A program made the position numbers and the translations under genes. 64,000 bases of DNA from CBDATA01 sp965215615. Lineage in GTDB: Bacteria; Acidobacteriota; Vicinamibacteria; Marinacidobacterales; Marinacidobacteraceae. The notes beneath the pieces are model-generated. The model had not been told where the DNA came from and made no database searches. It worked only from the letters and a program-made list of their open reading frames with translations. Each line of letters begins with the position of its first letter. The stretch's first letter is position 1. The stretch lies in NCBI GenBank assembly GCA_965215615.1, contig OZ244068.1, positions 2,728,001-2,792,000 on the forward strand, written 5' to 3'. Positions 49,266 through 57,466 of this stretch are shown here, one piece after another.

Positions 49266-49913
49266 ATGCAAATTTTTCTCGACACCGCAAGCACTTCCGA
49301 AATCGCTCACGCCCGCAGCATGGGACTCGTGGACGGAGTCACCACGAACCCGTCGCTGATGGCGCGCGAAGAGGGCGACCCCAGGGACATCCTGGCCCGG
49401 ATCGCCGGAATCGTTCCCGGAGATGTCTCCGCCGAAGTCATCGCGACCGACGCTGCGGAGATGGTCCGCGAAGGACGGGAACTCGCTGCGATCGCCCCGA
49501 ACATCGTCGTGAAGTGCCCGCTGACTCCGGACGGCTTGAAGGCCGTTCGCCAGCTCGCCGAACACGGCATCCGGGTGAACGTCACGCTTTGCTTCAGCGC
49601 GCCGCAGGCGCTGTTCGCGGCCAAGGCGGGCGCGGCCATGATCAGCCCCTTCGTTGGGCGTCTGGACGATATCGCCGCGCCCGGCATGCAGCTCGTCTCG
49701 GACATTCGCGAGATATACGACAACTACGCATTCGACACGAAGATCCTGGTCGCGAGCATCCGGAACCCCCTCCACGTCGTCGAAGCGGCGCGGATGGGGG
49801 CTGATATCGCAACCATGCCGGCCAAGGTTCTCGACCTGCTCATCCGTCATCCTCTGACCGATATCGGGCTGGAGCGGTTTCTGAAAGACTGGGAATCGTC
49901 ACAGGCTTCCTGA
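49266..49913 (+). CDS. Transaldolase / fructose-6-phosphate aldolase family
   Basis: The 215-residue TIM-barrel protein begins MQIFLDTASTSEIAHARSMGLVDGVTTNPSLM. It contains the Schiff-base lysine in NIVVKCPLT and further family segments GIRVNVTLCFSAPQALFAAKAG and TKILVASIRNPLHV. The short length fits the MipB/TalC group of small transaldolases or F6P aldolases in the pentose phosphate pathway. Which activity dominates cannot be told by eye. It is followed after 4 nt by the carboxyltransferase gene. Confidence 0.92.
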   Translation: MQIFLDTASTSEIAHARSMGLVDGVTTNPSLMAREEGDPRDILARIAGIVPGDVSAEVIATDAAEMVREGRELAAIAPNIVVKCPLTPDGLKAVRQLAEHGIRVNVTLCFSAPQALFAAKAGAAMISPFVGRLDDIAAPGMQLVSDIREIYDNYAFDTKILVASIRNPLHVVEAARMGADIATMPAKVLDLLIRHPLTDIGLERFLKDWESSQAS

Positions 49914-49917
49914 GGTC

Positions 49918-51483
49918 ATGCCGGCCTCCAGGATGGGTTCCCGAGCCGCGATTGCCGGGTTGGAGCAGCGGTATCGGGACAGCGGGACGCCGGGAGGAGA
50001 AGAGCGGGTGGCCCGGCGGCGCGAAGCCGGCCTGCTGACCGCCCGGGAGCGAATCGAGACCCTTGCCGACCCCGGCTCGTTCGAAGAGACCGGGAGGTTC
50101 GTGGAACATCGGGGGGACGGCTTCGGGCTCGACGGACACCGCTACCCGGGAGACGGAGTCATCACCGGTTTCGCCCGCGTGGACGGGCGTCTCGTCTATC
50201 TGTTCGCTCAGGACTTCACCGTGCTTGGCGGATCGCTTGGCGAAGCCTGCGCCGGCAAGATCTGCCAGGTCATGGATCTGGCGCTGCGGCAGGGAGCACC
50301 GATCATCGGCCTCAACGATTCCGGAGGTGCCCGCATCCAGGAGGGAGTGGCTTCGCTCGGCGGCTACGGAGAGATTTTCTACCGGAACACGGCCGCTTCG
50401 GGAGTCGTCCCCCAGATCTCCGCGATTCTCGGCCCCTGTGCCGGTGGCGCTGTCTATTCGCCGGCGATCACCGACTTCACGATCATGTCGCGGGAGGCGA
50501 GCTACATGTTCGTGACCGGCCCCGACGTGATCCGGACGGTGACCCACGAAGAGGTGAGCAAGGAGCAGCTTGGCGGGGCCGAAACGCACAACACCGTCTC
50601 CGGCAACGCCCACTTTCTCGGAGAAAACGACGAAGACTGCCTGCGCCTCATCCGGCGGCTCCTCTCCTGGCTTCCTTCCAACAATCTGGAGATCCCCCCG
50701 GCGGGCGACGGCTCGGATCCGGCGGATCGGGAGATTCCCGCCCTCGACGCGATCATCCCGGATGCCCCCGATCAGCCCTACGACATGAAGCAGGTCATCG
50801 GCGAAGTCGTGGACGACGGCCGGTTCTTCGAAGTGCAGGAGCTCTTCGCACGGAACCTGGTGATCGGTTTCGCCCGCATCGGCGGCGCGGTGGTGGGCAT
50901 CGTCGCCAACCAGCCGGCCGTCCTCGCCGGAGTCCTCGACATCGAGGCCTCGGTCAAGGGAGCCCGCTTCGTGCGGTTCTGTGATGCCTTCAACATCCCG
51001 CTCGTGGTTTTCGAGGATGTTCCCGGCTTCCTTCCGGGGACGCGCCAGGAGTGGGGCGGAATCATCCGTCACGGAGCCAAGCTGCTCTACGCCTTCGCGG
51101 AGGCGACAGTCCCGAGGCTCACCGTGATTACCCGCAAGGCGTACGGCGGTGCCTACGTAGTGATGGGCAGCAAGCACATCGGGACCGACCTGAGCTTCGC
51201 CTGGCCCACCGCCGAAATCGCGGTCATGGGGCCGGAGGGAGCGGTGAACATCCTTTTCCGGCGTGAACTGGCCGGGACCGAAAACCCGGATGCGCGGCGC
51301 GCCGAGCGGGTCGCCGAGTACCGCGAGCGGTTCGCGAACCCCTATGTGGCGGCGGGTCGAGGGTACGTGGATGCCGTGATCGCCCCCCGCGAAACGCGGC
51401 GGCGGCTCGCTTCCGCACTCCGCTCGCTCGGAACCAAGCGCGAGCGGAGCTACCCCAAAAAGCACGGCAACATGCCGCTTTAG
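49918..51483 (+). CDS. Acyl-CoA carboxylase, carboxyltransferase (beta) subunit
   Basis: The 521-residue protein is a crotonase-fold carboxyltransferase of the PccB/MmdA type. Conserved parts are GGSLGEACAGKICQVMDLAL, GAPIIGLNDSGGARIQEGV, PQISAILGPCAGGAVYSPA and DVPGFLPGTRQEWGG (oxyanion loop), then TRKAYGGAYVVMGSK. It transfers the carboxyl group from carboxybiotin to an acyl-CoA, probably propionyl-CoA, and perhaps acetyl-CoA. The biotin carboxylase and biotin carrier genes follow. The first 15 residues before GLEQRY look poorly conserved, so a slightly later start is possible. Confidence 0.92.
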   Translation: MPASRMGSRAAIAGLEQRYRDSGTPGGEERVARRREAGLLTARERIETLADPGSFEETGRFVEHRGDGFGLDGHRYPGDGVITGFARVDGRLVYLFAQDFTVLGGSLGEACAGKICQVMDLALRQGAPIIGLNDSGGARIQEGVASLGGYGEIFYRNTAASGVVPQISAILGPCAGGAVYSPAITDFTIMSREASYMFVTGPDVIRTVTHEEVSKEQLGGAETHNTVSGNAHFLGENDEDCLRLIRRLLSWLPSNNLEIPPAGDGSDPADREIPALDAIIPDAPDQPYDMKQVIGEVVDDGRFFEVQELFARNLVIGFARIGGAVVGIVANQPAVLAGVLDIEASVKGARFVRFCDAFNIPLVVFEDVPGFLPGTRQEWGGIIRHGAKLLYAFAEATVPRLTVITRKAYGGAYVVMGSKHIGTDLSFAWPTAEIAVMGPEGAVNILFRRELAGTENPDARRAERVAEYRERFANPYVAAGRGYVDAVIAPRETRRRLASALRSLGTKRERSYPKKHGNMPL

Positions 51484-51509
51484 ACGCCGGTGGCGAAACT
51501 GACGAGACG

Positions 51510-53006
51510 ATGTTCCGCCGGGCGCTGATCGCCAACCGGGGCGAAATCGCGGTCCGGATTCTCCGCGCCTGCCGGGATCTCGGTATCTCCCCGGTTACCG
51601 TCCACTCCGAGGCGGACCGGGACGCGCTGCATGTGGCGCTCGCCGACGAATCGGTCGAAATCGGCGGAGCGGCGGCTCGCGACAGCTATCTCATGGCCGA
51701 CCGGATCCTCGAAGCAGCGCGGACCATGGGTGCCGAGGCCGTGCATCCGGGATACGGATTTCTGGCGGAAAACGCGGACTTCGCAGCCCGGTGCGAAGAA
51801 CAGGGCCTCCGGTTCGTCGGCCCCTCTCCGGAATCGATGCGGAAGATGGGAGACAAGGCATCGGCCCGTCAGATCGCCGCCGAAGCGGGAGTTCCGACCG
51901 CAGCCGGTTCGGGAATCCTGGCGGAGGACTCCGATGGCCGCGCCGAAGCCGGGGAGATCGGCTTTCCGCTGCTCATCAAGGCGACGGCGGGCGGGGGCGG
52001 GATGGGAATGCGCGCCGTCCGTTCTCCCGACGAAGTCCCGGGAAGCCTCGCGGAGGCGCGCTCCGAGGCAGAAGCCGCTTTCGGCGACGGCCGGGTCTTT
52101 CTCGAGCGGCTGGTGGAGCGGCCGAGGCACATCGAAGTGCAGATCCTGGGCGACCGGTTCGGGAAGGTCGTCCACCTCGGCGAGCGGGATTGTTCGATCC
52201 AGCGCCGGAACCAGAAGCTCATCGAGGAGAGTCCGTCCCCCGCGGTGGACCACACCCTGCGCGAAGCCCTCGGCCGGGCCGCCACCCGGCTCGCATCCCG
52301 GGCTTCCTACGAAAACGCCGGCACCGTGGAGTTCCTGCTCGATTCCGACGGACGGTTCTACTTTCTCGAGATGAACACCCGACTTCAGGTCGAACACCCG
52401 GTGACCGAATGCGTGACCGGGCTCGACCTCGCGGCCCTCCAGTTCCGACTGGCCGCCGGAGAGCCGCTCCCCTTCTCCGAGGAGGACATCGTCCCCCGTG
52501 GTGCCGCGATCGAGCTTCGAATCACCGCCGAGGATCCCGGGGAGGGGTTCCTGCCGGTCGCCGGCCGGGTCGCCGAGTTCCGCCCGCCGCTCGGCCCCGG
52601 GATTCGCTGCGATTCGGGGATCGTGTCCGGGTCGCTGGTCGCTCCGCATTACGACCCGCTGCTGGCCAAGATCATCACCCACGGACCCGACCGGGAAACC
52701 GCCCGGCGACGCGCGCTGCGGGCAGTCCGCGAGACCCGGCTGACCGGAATCGCCTCCACCCTGTCCTTTCACGAGCGGACGCTCGATTCCCCCTCGTTCC
52801 GGTCGGGCGAGTTCGACACCTCCTTCGTCGCTTCCGAATGGCCCCGTCTCGAGGAGCGCTCCGCTCCCCCGGACGACCTGCTGCCCTTCGCTCTGGCTGC
52901 CGCCTCCGCCCACCTGGCCGAAGAGAGCCAGCCCCCGCCCGCCTCCTCTTCCGTTTCCCGGTGGCGGGATGCCGGACTCCGCGAACAGAGCGAAGGAAGA
53001 CCCTGA
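51510..53006 (+). CDS. Biotin carboxylase subunit of acyl-CoA carboxylase
   Basis: The 498-residue ATP-grasp enzyme begins MFRRALIANRGEIAVRILRACRDLG. It contains the EAVHPGYGFLAENA segment, the ATP-binding glycine loop PLLIKATAGGGGMGMR, and FYFLEMNTRLQVEHPVTE. It carboxylates the biotin of the carrier protein using bicarbonate and ATP. It begins 26 nt after the beta-subunit gene and ends 15 nt before the carrier gene. The C-terminus lacks a fused biotinyl domain, which is encoded separately. Confidence 0.94.
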   Translation: MFRRALIANRGEIAVRILRACRDLGISPVTVHSEADRDALHVALADESVEIGGAAARDSYLMADRILEAARTMGAEAVHPGYGFLAENADFAARCEEQGLRFVGPSPESMRKMGDKASARQIAAEAGVPTAAGSGILAEDSDGRAEAGEIGFPLLIKATAGGGGMGMRAVRSPDEVPGSLAEARSEAEAAFGDGRVFLERLVERPRHIEVQILGDRFGKVVHLGERDCSIQRRNQKLIEESPSPAVDHTLREALGRAATRLASRASYENAGTVEFLLDSDGRFYFLEMNTRLQVEHPVTECVTGLDLAALQFRLAAGEPLPFSEEDIVPRGAAIELRITAEDPGEGFLPVAGRVAEFRPPLGPGIRCDSGIVSGSLVAPHYDPLLAKIITHGPDRETARRRALRAVRETRLTGIASTLSFHERTLDSPSFRSGEFDTSFVASEWPRLEERSAPPDDLLPFALAAASAHLAEESQPPPASSSVSRWRDAGLREQSEGRP

Positions 53007-53021
53007 GGAAGACATCGGAAG

Positions 53022-53519
53022 ATGCGACGGGTTCTCTATTTCGACGGAGCAGCGCACCCCGTCCGGGTCGAGTCCGGAACCGGAGAGGAAGCGACCACCG
53101 CCCATGTCGCCGGAGAGCCGGAGCCCTTCCGGATTGGCCGGCTGGCCGGTTCGCTGCTCGTGAGCCAGGGACGAAAGACGCGGGAAGCGATGGCTTTCCG
53201 GCAAAAGGGAGCCGTCATCGTCGAAATCGCCGGCGCGCGGTTCGTGTTCGACGAAGAGCCCGGCGGAGCGGGTTCGAGCCGCCCGGGAGCCACCGGCCGC
53301 GCCGAGGTTCGCCCTCCCATGCCCGGCAAGGTGGCGCGAATCCTGCGAAAAAACGGAGACTCCGTCGAAGAAGGTGAAGGCGTGCTCGTTTACGAAGCGA
53401 TGAAGATGCAAAACGAGATCCGCGCCCCGGTTTCGGGAGTCATCGCCCAACTGAGTGTCACCGAAGGCTCTCCGCTCGAAGGCGGAGAAGTCCTCTTCGT
53501 CGTGGAGCCCGAATCGTGA
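53022..53519 (+). CDS. Biotin carboxyl carrier protein of the acyl-CoA carboxylase
   Basis: The 165-residue protein has a C-terminal biotinyl domain with the biotinylation motif YEAMKMQNEIRAP, flanked by PPMPGKVARILRKNGDSV and GVIAQLSVTEGSPL. The N-terminal 90 residues form a beta domain (like the BT domain or the region between carboxylase and biotin carrier in PccA). So the PccA-type alpha subunit seems split into two genes here. Its GTGA end overlaps the tamB start by 4 nt, linking fatty-acid/propionate metabolism and envelope biogenesis in one transcript. Confidence 0.9.
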   Translation: MRRVLYFDGAAHPVRVESGTGEEATTAHVAGEPEPFRIGRLAGSLLVSQGRKTREAMAFRQKGAVIVEIAGARFVFDEEPGGAGSSRPGATGRAEVRPPMPGKVARILRKNGDSVEEGEGVLVYEAMKMQNEIRAPVSGVIAQLSVTEGSPLEGGEVLFVVEPES

Positions 53520-56500
53520 CGGGTTCCCGAACCGAAGCGTCGCCGGGCCGACGTTTTCGCCGGCGCTTCCTGTTCGTCCCGCTGATCTCGGCGGCGATTG
53601 CGGCCGGAGCATTGATGGTGGTCCTCCGCATCCTGCCGTTTCTCGCTCCCGAACGGATCACCGGCCTCTTCCTCGACCGGCTTTCCACAACGCTCGACAT
53701 GCCGGTCGCCGTCTGGGATGCCCGTTTTTCTCCTCTTTCCGGCCGGTTCGTGGTAACCGGGCTCCAGATCGGACACGAGCCCTCCCGGTTCGGCCCCTCG
53801 CCGCCCGCCTACGCCATCGAGCGCATCGAGGGCGAACTCGGCTGGGGCTCCTTTCTTCCCGCGCACTTCGACCTGAACGAACTGGTCATCGAGGGAGTGA
53901 GTCTCCGCGGACTCGACGACGGCGGCAATCCGCCACCCGAGAACGAGAATCCGCCCGACACGCTGCTCGGAGGGGTTCTGGATCGCATGAGTTTTTCGCT
54001 GAACCGGGTGCTGATTTCAGGGACGACGATCGGATACCGCAACCGACCGACACCCTGGGAAATCCGGGTGGACGAGCTCGACATGGAGGTGCGGCCCGTG
54101 GATTCCGGCGGTGCCGACGCGAGCGTTCGCTTCGGAATCGGCGCGATCCGCCTGTGGGAGCGGCCGGATCTGGCTCTCGATGTCGAAGCCGAGCTGCGAC
54201 TCCGGGAGAACCTGCTGCACGTGGACCGCATGAGCCTCGAATCTGACCTCCTCGACGTGACTCTCGACGGCACTCTCGATATCGAGCGCGACTTCGAAGG
54301 GCCGCTGCGGCTGATCGGCCAGGCGGATGCCGGCGCACTCGGGCGATTCCTGTTCGAGTTCGAGGGGCTCGAAACGGAGAACGAGCCCTGGTTCGGCATC
54401 GAGGGAACCGGCCGTTTCGAAGAGGTCGGTTTCGTCGTGGACGGGGACTTCACCCTGCCTTCGGGTCGCTTCTTCGGGGTTCCGTTCCGGAATTGGGCCG
54501 GCGCGCTGCACTGGGATCCGGAGCGCGTCGAAATCCTTTCTTCCGAGGGCATTCTCGCGGGCGGTGCTGCCGCTCTTCAGCTCCGCCAGATCCAGCCCCG
54601 CGAAGACAATCCGGCCACCATCGTGCTGGATGTCGAGGGCGGCTCGCTTTCTTCGGCAATCCACGGGCTGTTCGGGGTCACGACCAGCCTGCGGTCGGCA
54701 GTGGATCTCGAAGCCGATCTCCGGATGCCCTTTTCCGACCCGCTCGCCATGACCGGCTCCATCCACGCCGAAGGAGCCCGTCCGAACCTGCCTTCGGACC
54801 CGGGCGAGTCTGTGGCGGACACCCTGCCGGTCCGCTTTTCGGTCGCGCTCGCGATGGACGAACAGGCGACGAACATCTCCGGGCTCTCGGTGGCGGGGTC
54901 GGCGTTCCAGACCCGGGGCGAAGGAATCTACGACCGGGAACGGGGTGCCAGGGTCGCGATCCGCGGGTTCGCCGGCGAATCCGCCGAGGCCGATGCGACG
55001 CAACAGGAATTCCGCCGCGTGCTCTTCGGCGAATCTCCGGAAACCACCGCCTGGGAGGTCGCCGGAGGAGGCGCGTTCGAGGGAGTCGTCACCGGCCGCT
55101 GGCCGGATCTGGTGATGGCCGGAGAAGTCGAGGGACAGGGGATGTGGTTTTCGGGGATCCAGACCGACACCCTGGTCGCGACCGGCGAGGTGGGCCGCGA
55201 CTCCATGAGTCTCGACAGCCTGAACGCACGCTCCGGAGAAAGCCGCATCACCGGTTCGGGAGAGTTCGCAAGGAACGACGAGCGCTACCCGGACATGAGT
55301 TTCGATGCCTCCTGGGAGGACTGGGATGTCGAGGAAATCATCGCGTTTCTCGAATGGGATCTGGTCGCCGAAGGAAGGGTCAGCGGGGAAAGCCGCACCA
55401 TCCGCAAGGACGGGCTCTACACGGGCGGCGGCCTGGTCCGCGGGCGCGACGGTTCGCTCATGGAGCAGCCTTTCGACGATCTCCGGGTGGAATGGCGTCT
55501 CGACGGGGAAAAAGCCGAGCTCTCGCCCATGGAGGGCAGTTTCCGCGGCGGGAACGTTTCGGGAGACATGCGGATCGGGCTCGTCGCCTGGGAACTCGAC
55601 GGCTTCGTCTCGGGGACCGACTACCCGCTGACCCCGGGTCTCGCGCCCGAGTGGATTTCGATCCGCTCCCACTTCGAACTGGACATCGGGGGCGACCTGC
55701 TGGTGCCGGAACTGGACCTGAGAGCGCGCGTTCCGGATGCCGGAGTCCTCGGGCTTTCGCTTGGCCCCGGCGATATCCAGGGGGTTGTGCGGGGCGAGAC
55801 CTACCGCGGCGAGGGCGCGCTCGACTCCGGGAACGCCCGCTTCGAGGTCTGGGGCACGGTTCCCATCGGCATGGACGGACAGGGGAATCTCGAAGTCGTC
55901 GAAGTGGATGTCGCGCCCCTTCTGCTCGAAGATGCCCGGGAGCGGGGCATCGAGGTCGTGGTGGCCGGGAGCGGGGATTTCCATCTGGAAAACCCGCATG
56001 ACGAATGGATGACCGGAGCCGGCGAAGTCAGCCGTTTCCGGGTGGTCGCACCGGGGCTGAACGTGGTCTCCTCCGGGCCGACCCGCGTGGTTCTCGAAGA
56101 TGCGCGGGTCCACGTCACGGGCTTCGAAGCCGCCCGGGATCAGGACCGACTGCGGCTTGCGGGAACGGTCGGCCTCGACGACACGCTCCTCGATTTCCGG
56201 GTGGACGGGAACGTTTCGCTGGGCGTGCTCGAAAACTTCGTGAGCGGCCTTTCGTTCGACGGCGATTTCGCGGTGGAAGCCGGAGTCCGCGGTCCCTGGG
56301 ACGCTCCTGAAGTCATCGGACGGGGGCGCATCCGCGACGGGAACGTCGGGATCGAAGGGTTTCCGCACTCCTTCCGCGACATCGCGGGAGACATCTTCTT
56401 CGACCCGAACGCGGTCCGGGTCGCCGAGCTCGCCGGGGAGATCGCTTCCGGCCCGACCATCGTTTCCGGCAATGTGTCGCTCGACGGATTCGATGTCGGA

Positions 56501-57466
56501 GCAGCGGATCTCGAAGTCCGGCTGACCGATGCCCGGATCCGCTATCCGCGCGATCTTTCGGCCAGGGTGGATGCCGACCTTCGCATCGTGGGGGATCCCG
56601 AGACCCGTCTGCTTTCCGGAGTGGTGAGCCTCGACGAAGCGGTCTGGAGCCGCGAATACGAATTCTTTTCCAGCATCTTCTCTGATGTCAGCTCCGTCTC
56701 CGGGCCGGATGTCCCGAGCGAGGAAACCGCTTTCGAGAACCTGCGGCTGGATGTCCGGGTGGAAACCGATGCGCCCTTCGAAGTGGAGAACTCGATTTTC
56801 CAGCTCCAGGCGGCGGCGGATCTGGATCTGAGGGGCACGGCGAATTCACCGGCGGTGCTCGGACGCGCGGACCTCGTGGGTGGCGAGGTCTATTTCGGGG
56901 CGAACCGTTTTGCGGTGGTGGGCGGGCGCGCCGATTTCGTGGACCCCGGCGGCATCGAGCCGGTTTTCGAAATCGAAGCGGAATCCATCGTGCGCAGCTA
57001 CCGGGTCCGACTGCGCGCCTCGGGGACCACCGAGCAGATCGAAGCCAGCCTGAGCTCGGATCCGCCGCTCCGCGAAGCCGACATCCTGCGCCTGCTCGCC
57101 GGCGCACCGGAAGAGGATCTGCTGACCGCACGCAGCGACGACGAGGTGGCGGCCGCTTCCGCGGCAACCCTGCTGACCCAGACGCTGAGCGGTTCGATCG
57201 GACGGCGCGCCGGGCGGGTGTTCGGCATCGACCGGGTCAGCGTGGATCCGTTCCTCATCGGGCGGTTCGGAGACCCCACCGCCCGGATCACGCTGGGGAA
57301 GCAGGTCTCGCGGGATCTCAGCGTGCGGTATTCCTCCAGCTTCTCGGAGACCGACGAGGCCATCATCATCGTGGAGTACACCCCGGAGGGGCCGGTTTCG
57401 TGGGTTCTGTCCCGCGATCAGGACGGATCGCTCGGCGTGGATGTCCGCTTCCACCGGAGCTTCTGA
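53516..57466 (+). CDS. tamB: TamB/DUF490-family translocation and assembly module protein
   Basis: The 1316-residue protein has an N-terminal membrane anchor (LFVPLISAAIAAGALMVVLRILPFLA) and a long beta-rich body of repeating hydrophobic-groove segments. The end matches the TamB C-terminal domain: LRASGTTEQIEASLSSDPPLREADILRLLAG. The AsmA-like bridge proteins carry phospholipids across the periplasm or support barrel assembly. Directly downstream lies the Omp85-family gene, the usual TamA-TamB partnership. GTG start overlaps the carrier gene by 4 nt; its end overlaps the barrel gene by 26 nt. Confidence 0.9.
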   Translation: MTGSRTEASPGRRFRRRFLFVPLISAAIAAGALMVVLRILPFLAPERITGLFLDRLSTTLDMPVAVWDARFSPLSGRFVVTGLQIGHEPSRFGPSPPAYAIERIEGELGWGSFLPAHFDLNELVIEGVSLRGLDDGGNPPPENENPPDTLLGGVLDRMSFSLNRVLISGTTIGYRNRPTPWEIRVDELDMEVRPVDSGGADASVRFGIGAIRLWERPDLALDVEAELRLRENLLHVDRMSLESDLLDVTLDGTLDIERDFEGPLRLIGQADAGALGRFLFEFEGLETENEPWFGIEGTGRFEEVGFVVDGDFTLPSGRFFGVPFRNWAGALHWDPERVEILSSEGILAGGAAALQLRQIQPREDNPATIVLDVEGGSLSSAIHGLFGVTTSLRSAVDLEADLRMPFSDPLAMTGSIHAEGARPNLPSDPGESVADTLPVRFSVALAMDEQATNISGLSVAGSAFQTRGEGIYDRERGARVAIRGFAGESAEADATQQEFRRVLFGESPETTAWEVAGGGAFEGVVTGRWPDLVMAGEVEGQGMWFSGIQTDTLVATGEVGRDSMSLDSLNARSGESRITGSGEFARNDERYPDMSFDASWEDWDVEEIIAFLEWDLVAEGRVSGESRTIRKDGLYTGGGLVRGRDGSLMEQPFDDLRVEWRLDGEKAELSPMEGSFRGGNVSGDMRIGLVAWELDGFVSGTDYPLTPGLAPEWISIRSHFELDIGGDLLVPELDLRARVPDAGVLGLSLGPGDIQGVVRGETYRGEGALDSGNARFEVWGTVPIGMDGQGNLEVVEVDVAPLLLEDARERGIEVVVAGSGDFHLENPHDEWMTGAGEVSRFRVVAPGLNVVSSGPTRVVLEDARVHVTGFEAARDQDRLRLAGTVGLDDTLLDFRVDGNVSLGVLENFVSGLSFDGDFAVEAGVRGPWDAPEVIGRGRIRDGNVGIEGFPHSFRDIAGDIFFDPNAVRVAELAGEIASGPTIVSGNVSLDGFDVGAADLEVRLTDARIRYPRDLSARVDADLRIVGDPETRLLSGVVSLDEAVWSREYEFFSSIFSDVSSVSGPDVPSEETAFENLRLDVRVETDAPFEVENSIFQLQAAADLDLRGTANSPAVLGRADLVGGEVYFGANRFAVVGGRADFVDPGGIEPVFEIEAESIVRSYRVRLRASGTTEQIEASLSSDPPLREADILRLLAGAPEEDLLTARSDDEVAAASAATLLTQTLSGSIGRRAGRVFGIDRVSVDPFLIGRFGDPTARITLGKQVSRDLSVRYSSSFSETDEAIIIVEYTPEGPVSWVLSRDQDGSLGVDVRFHRSF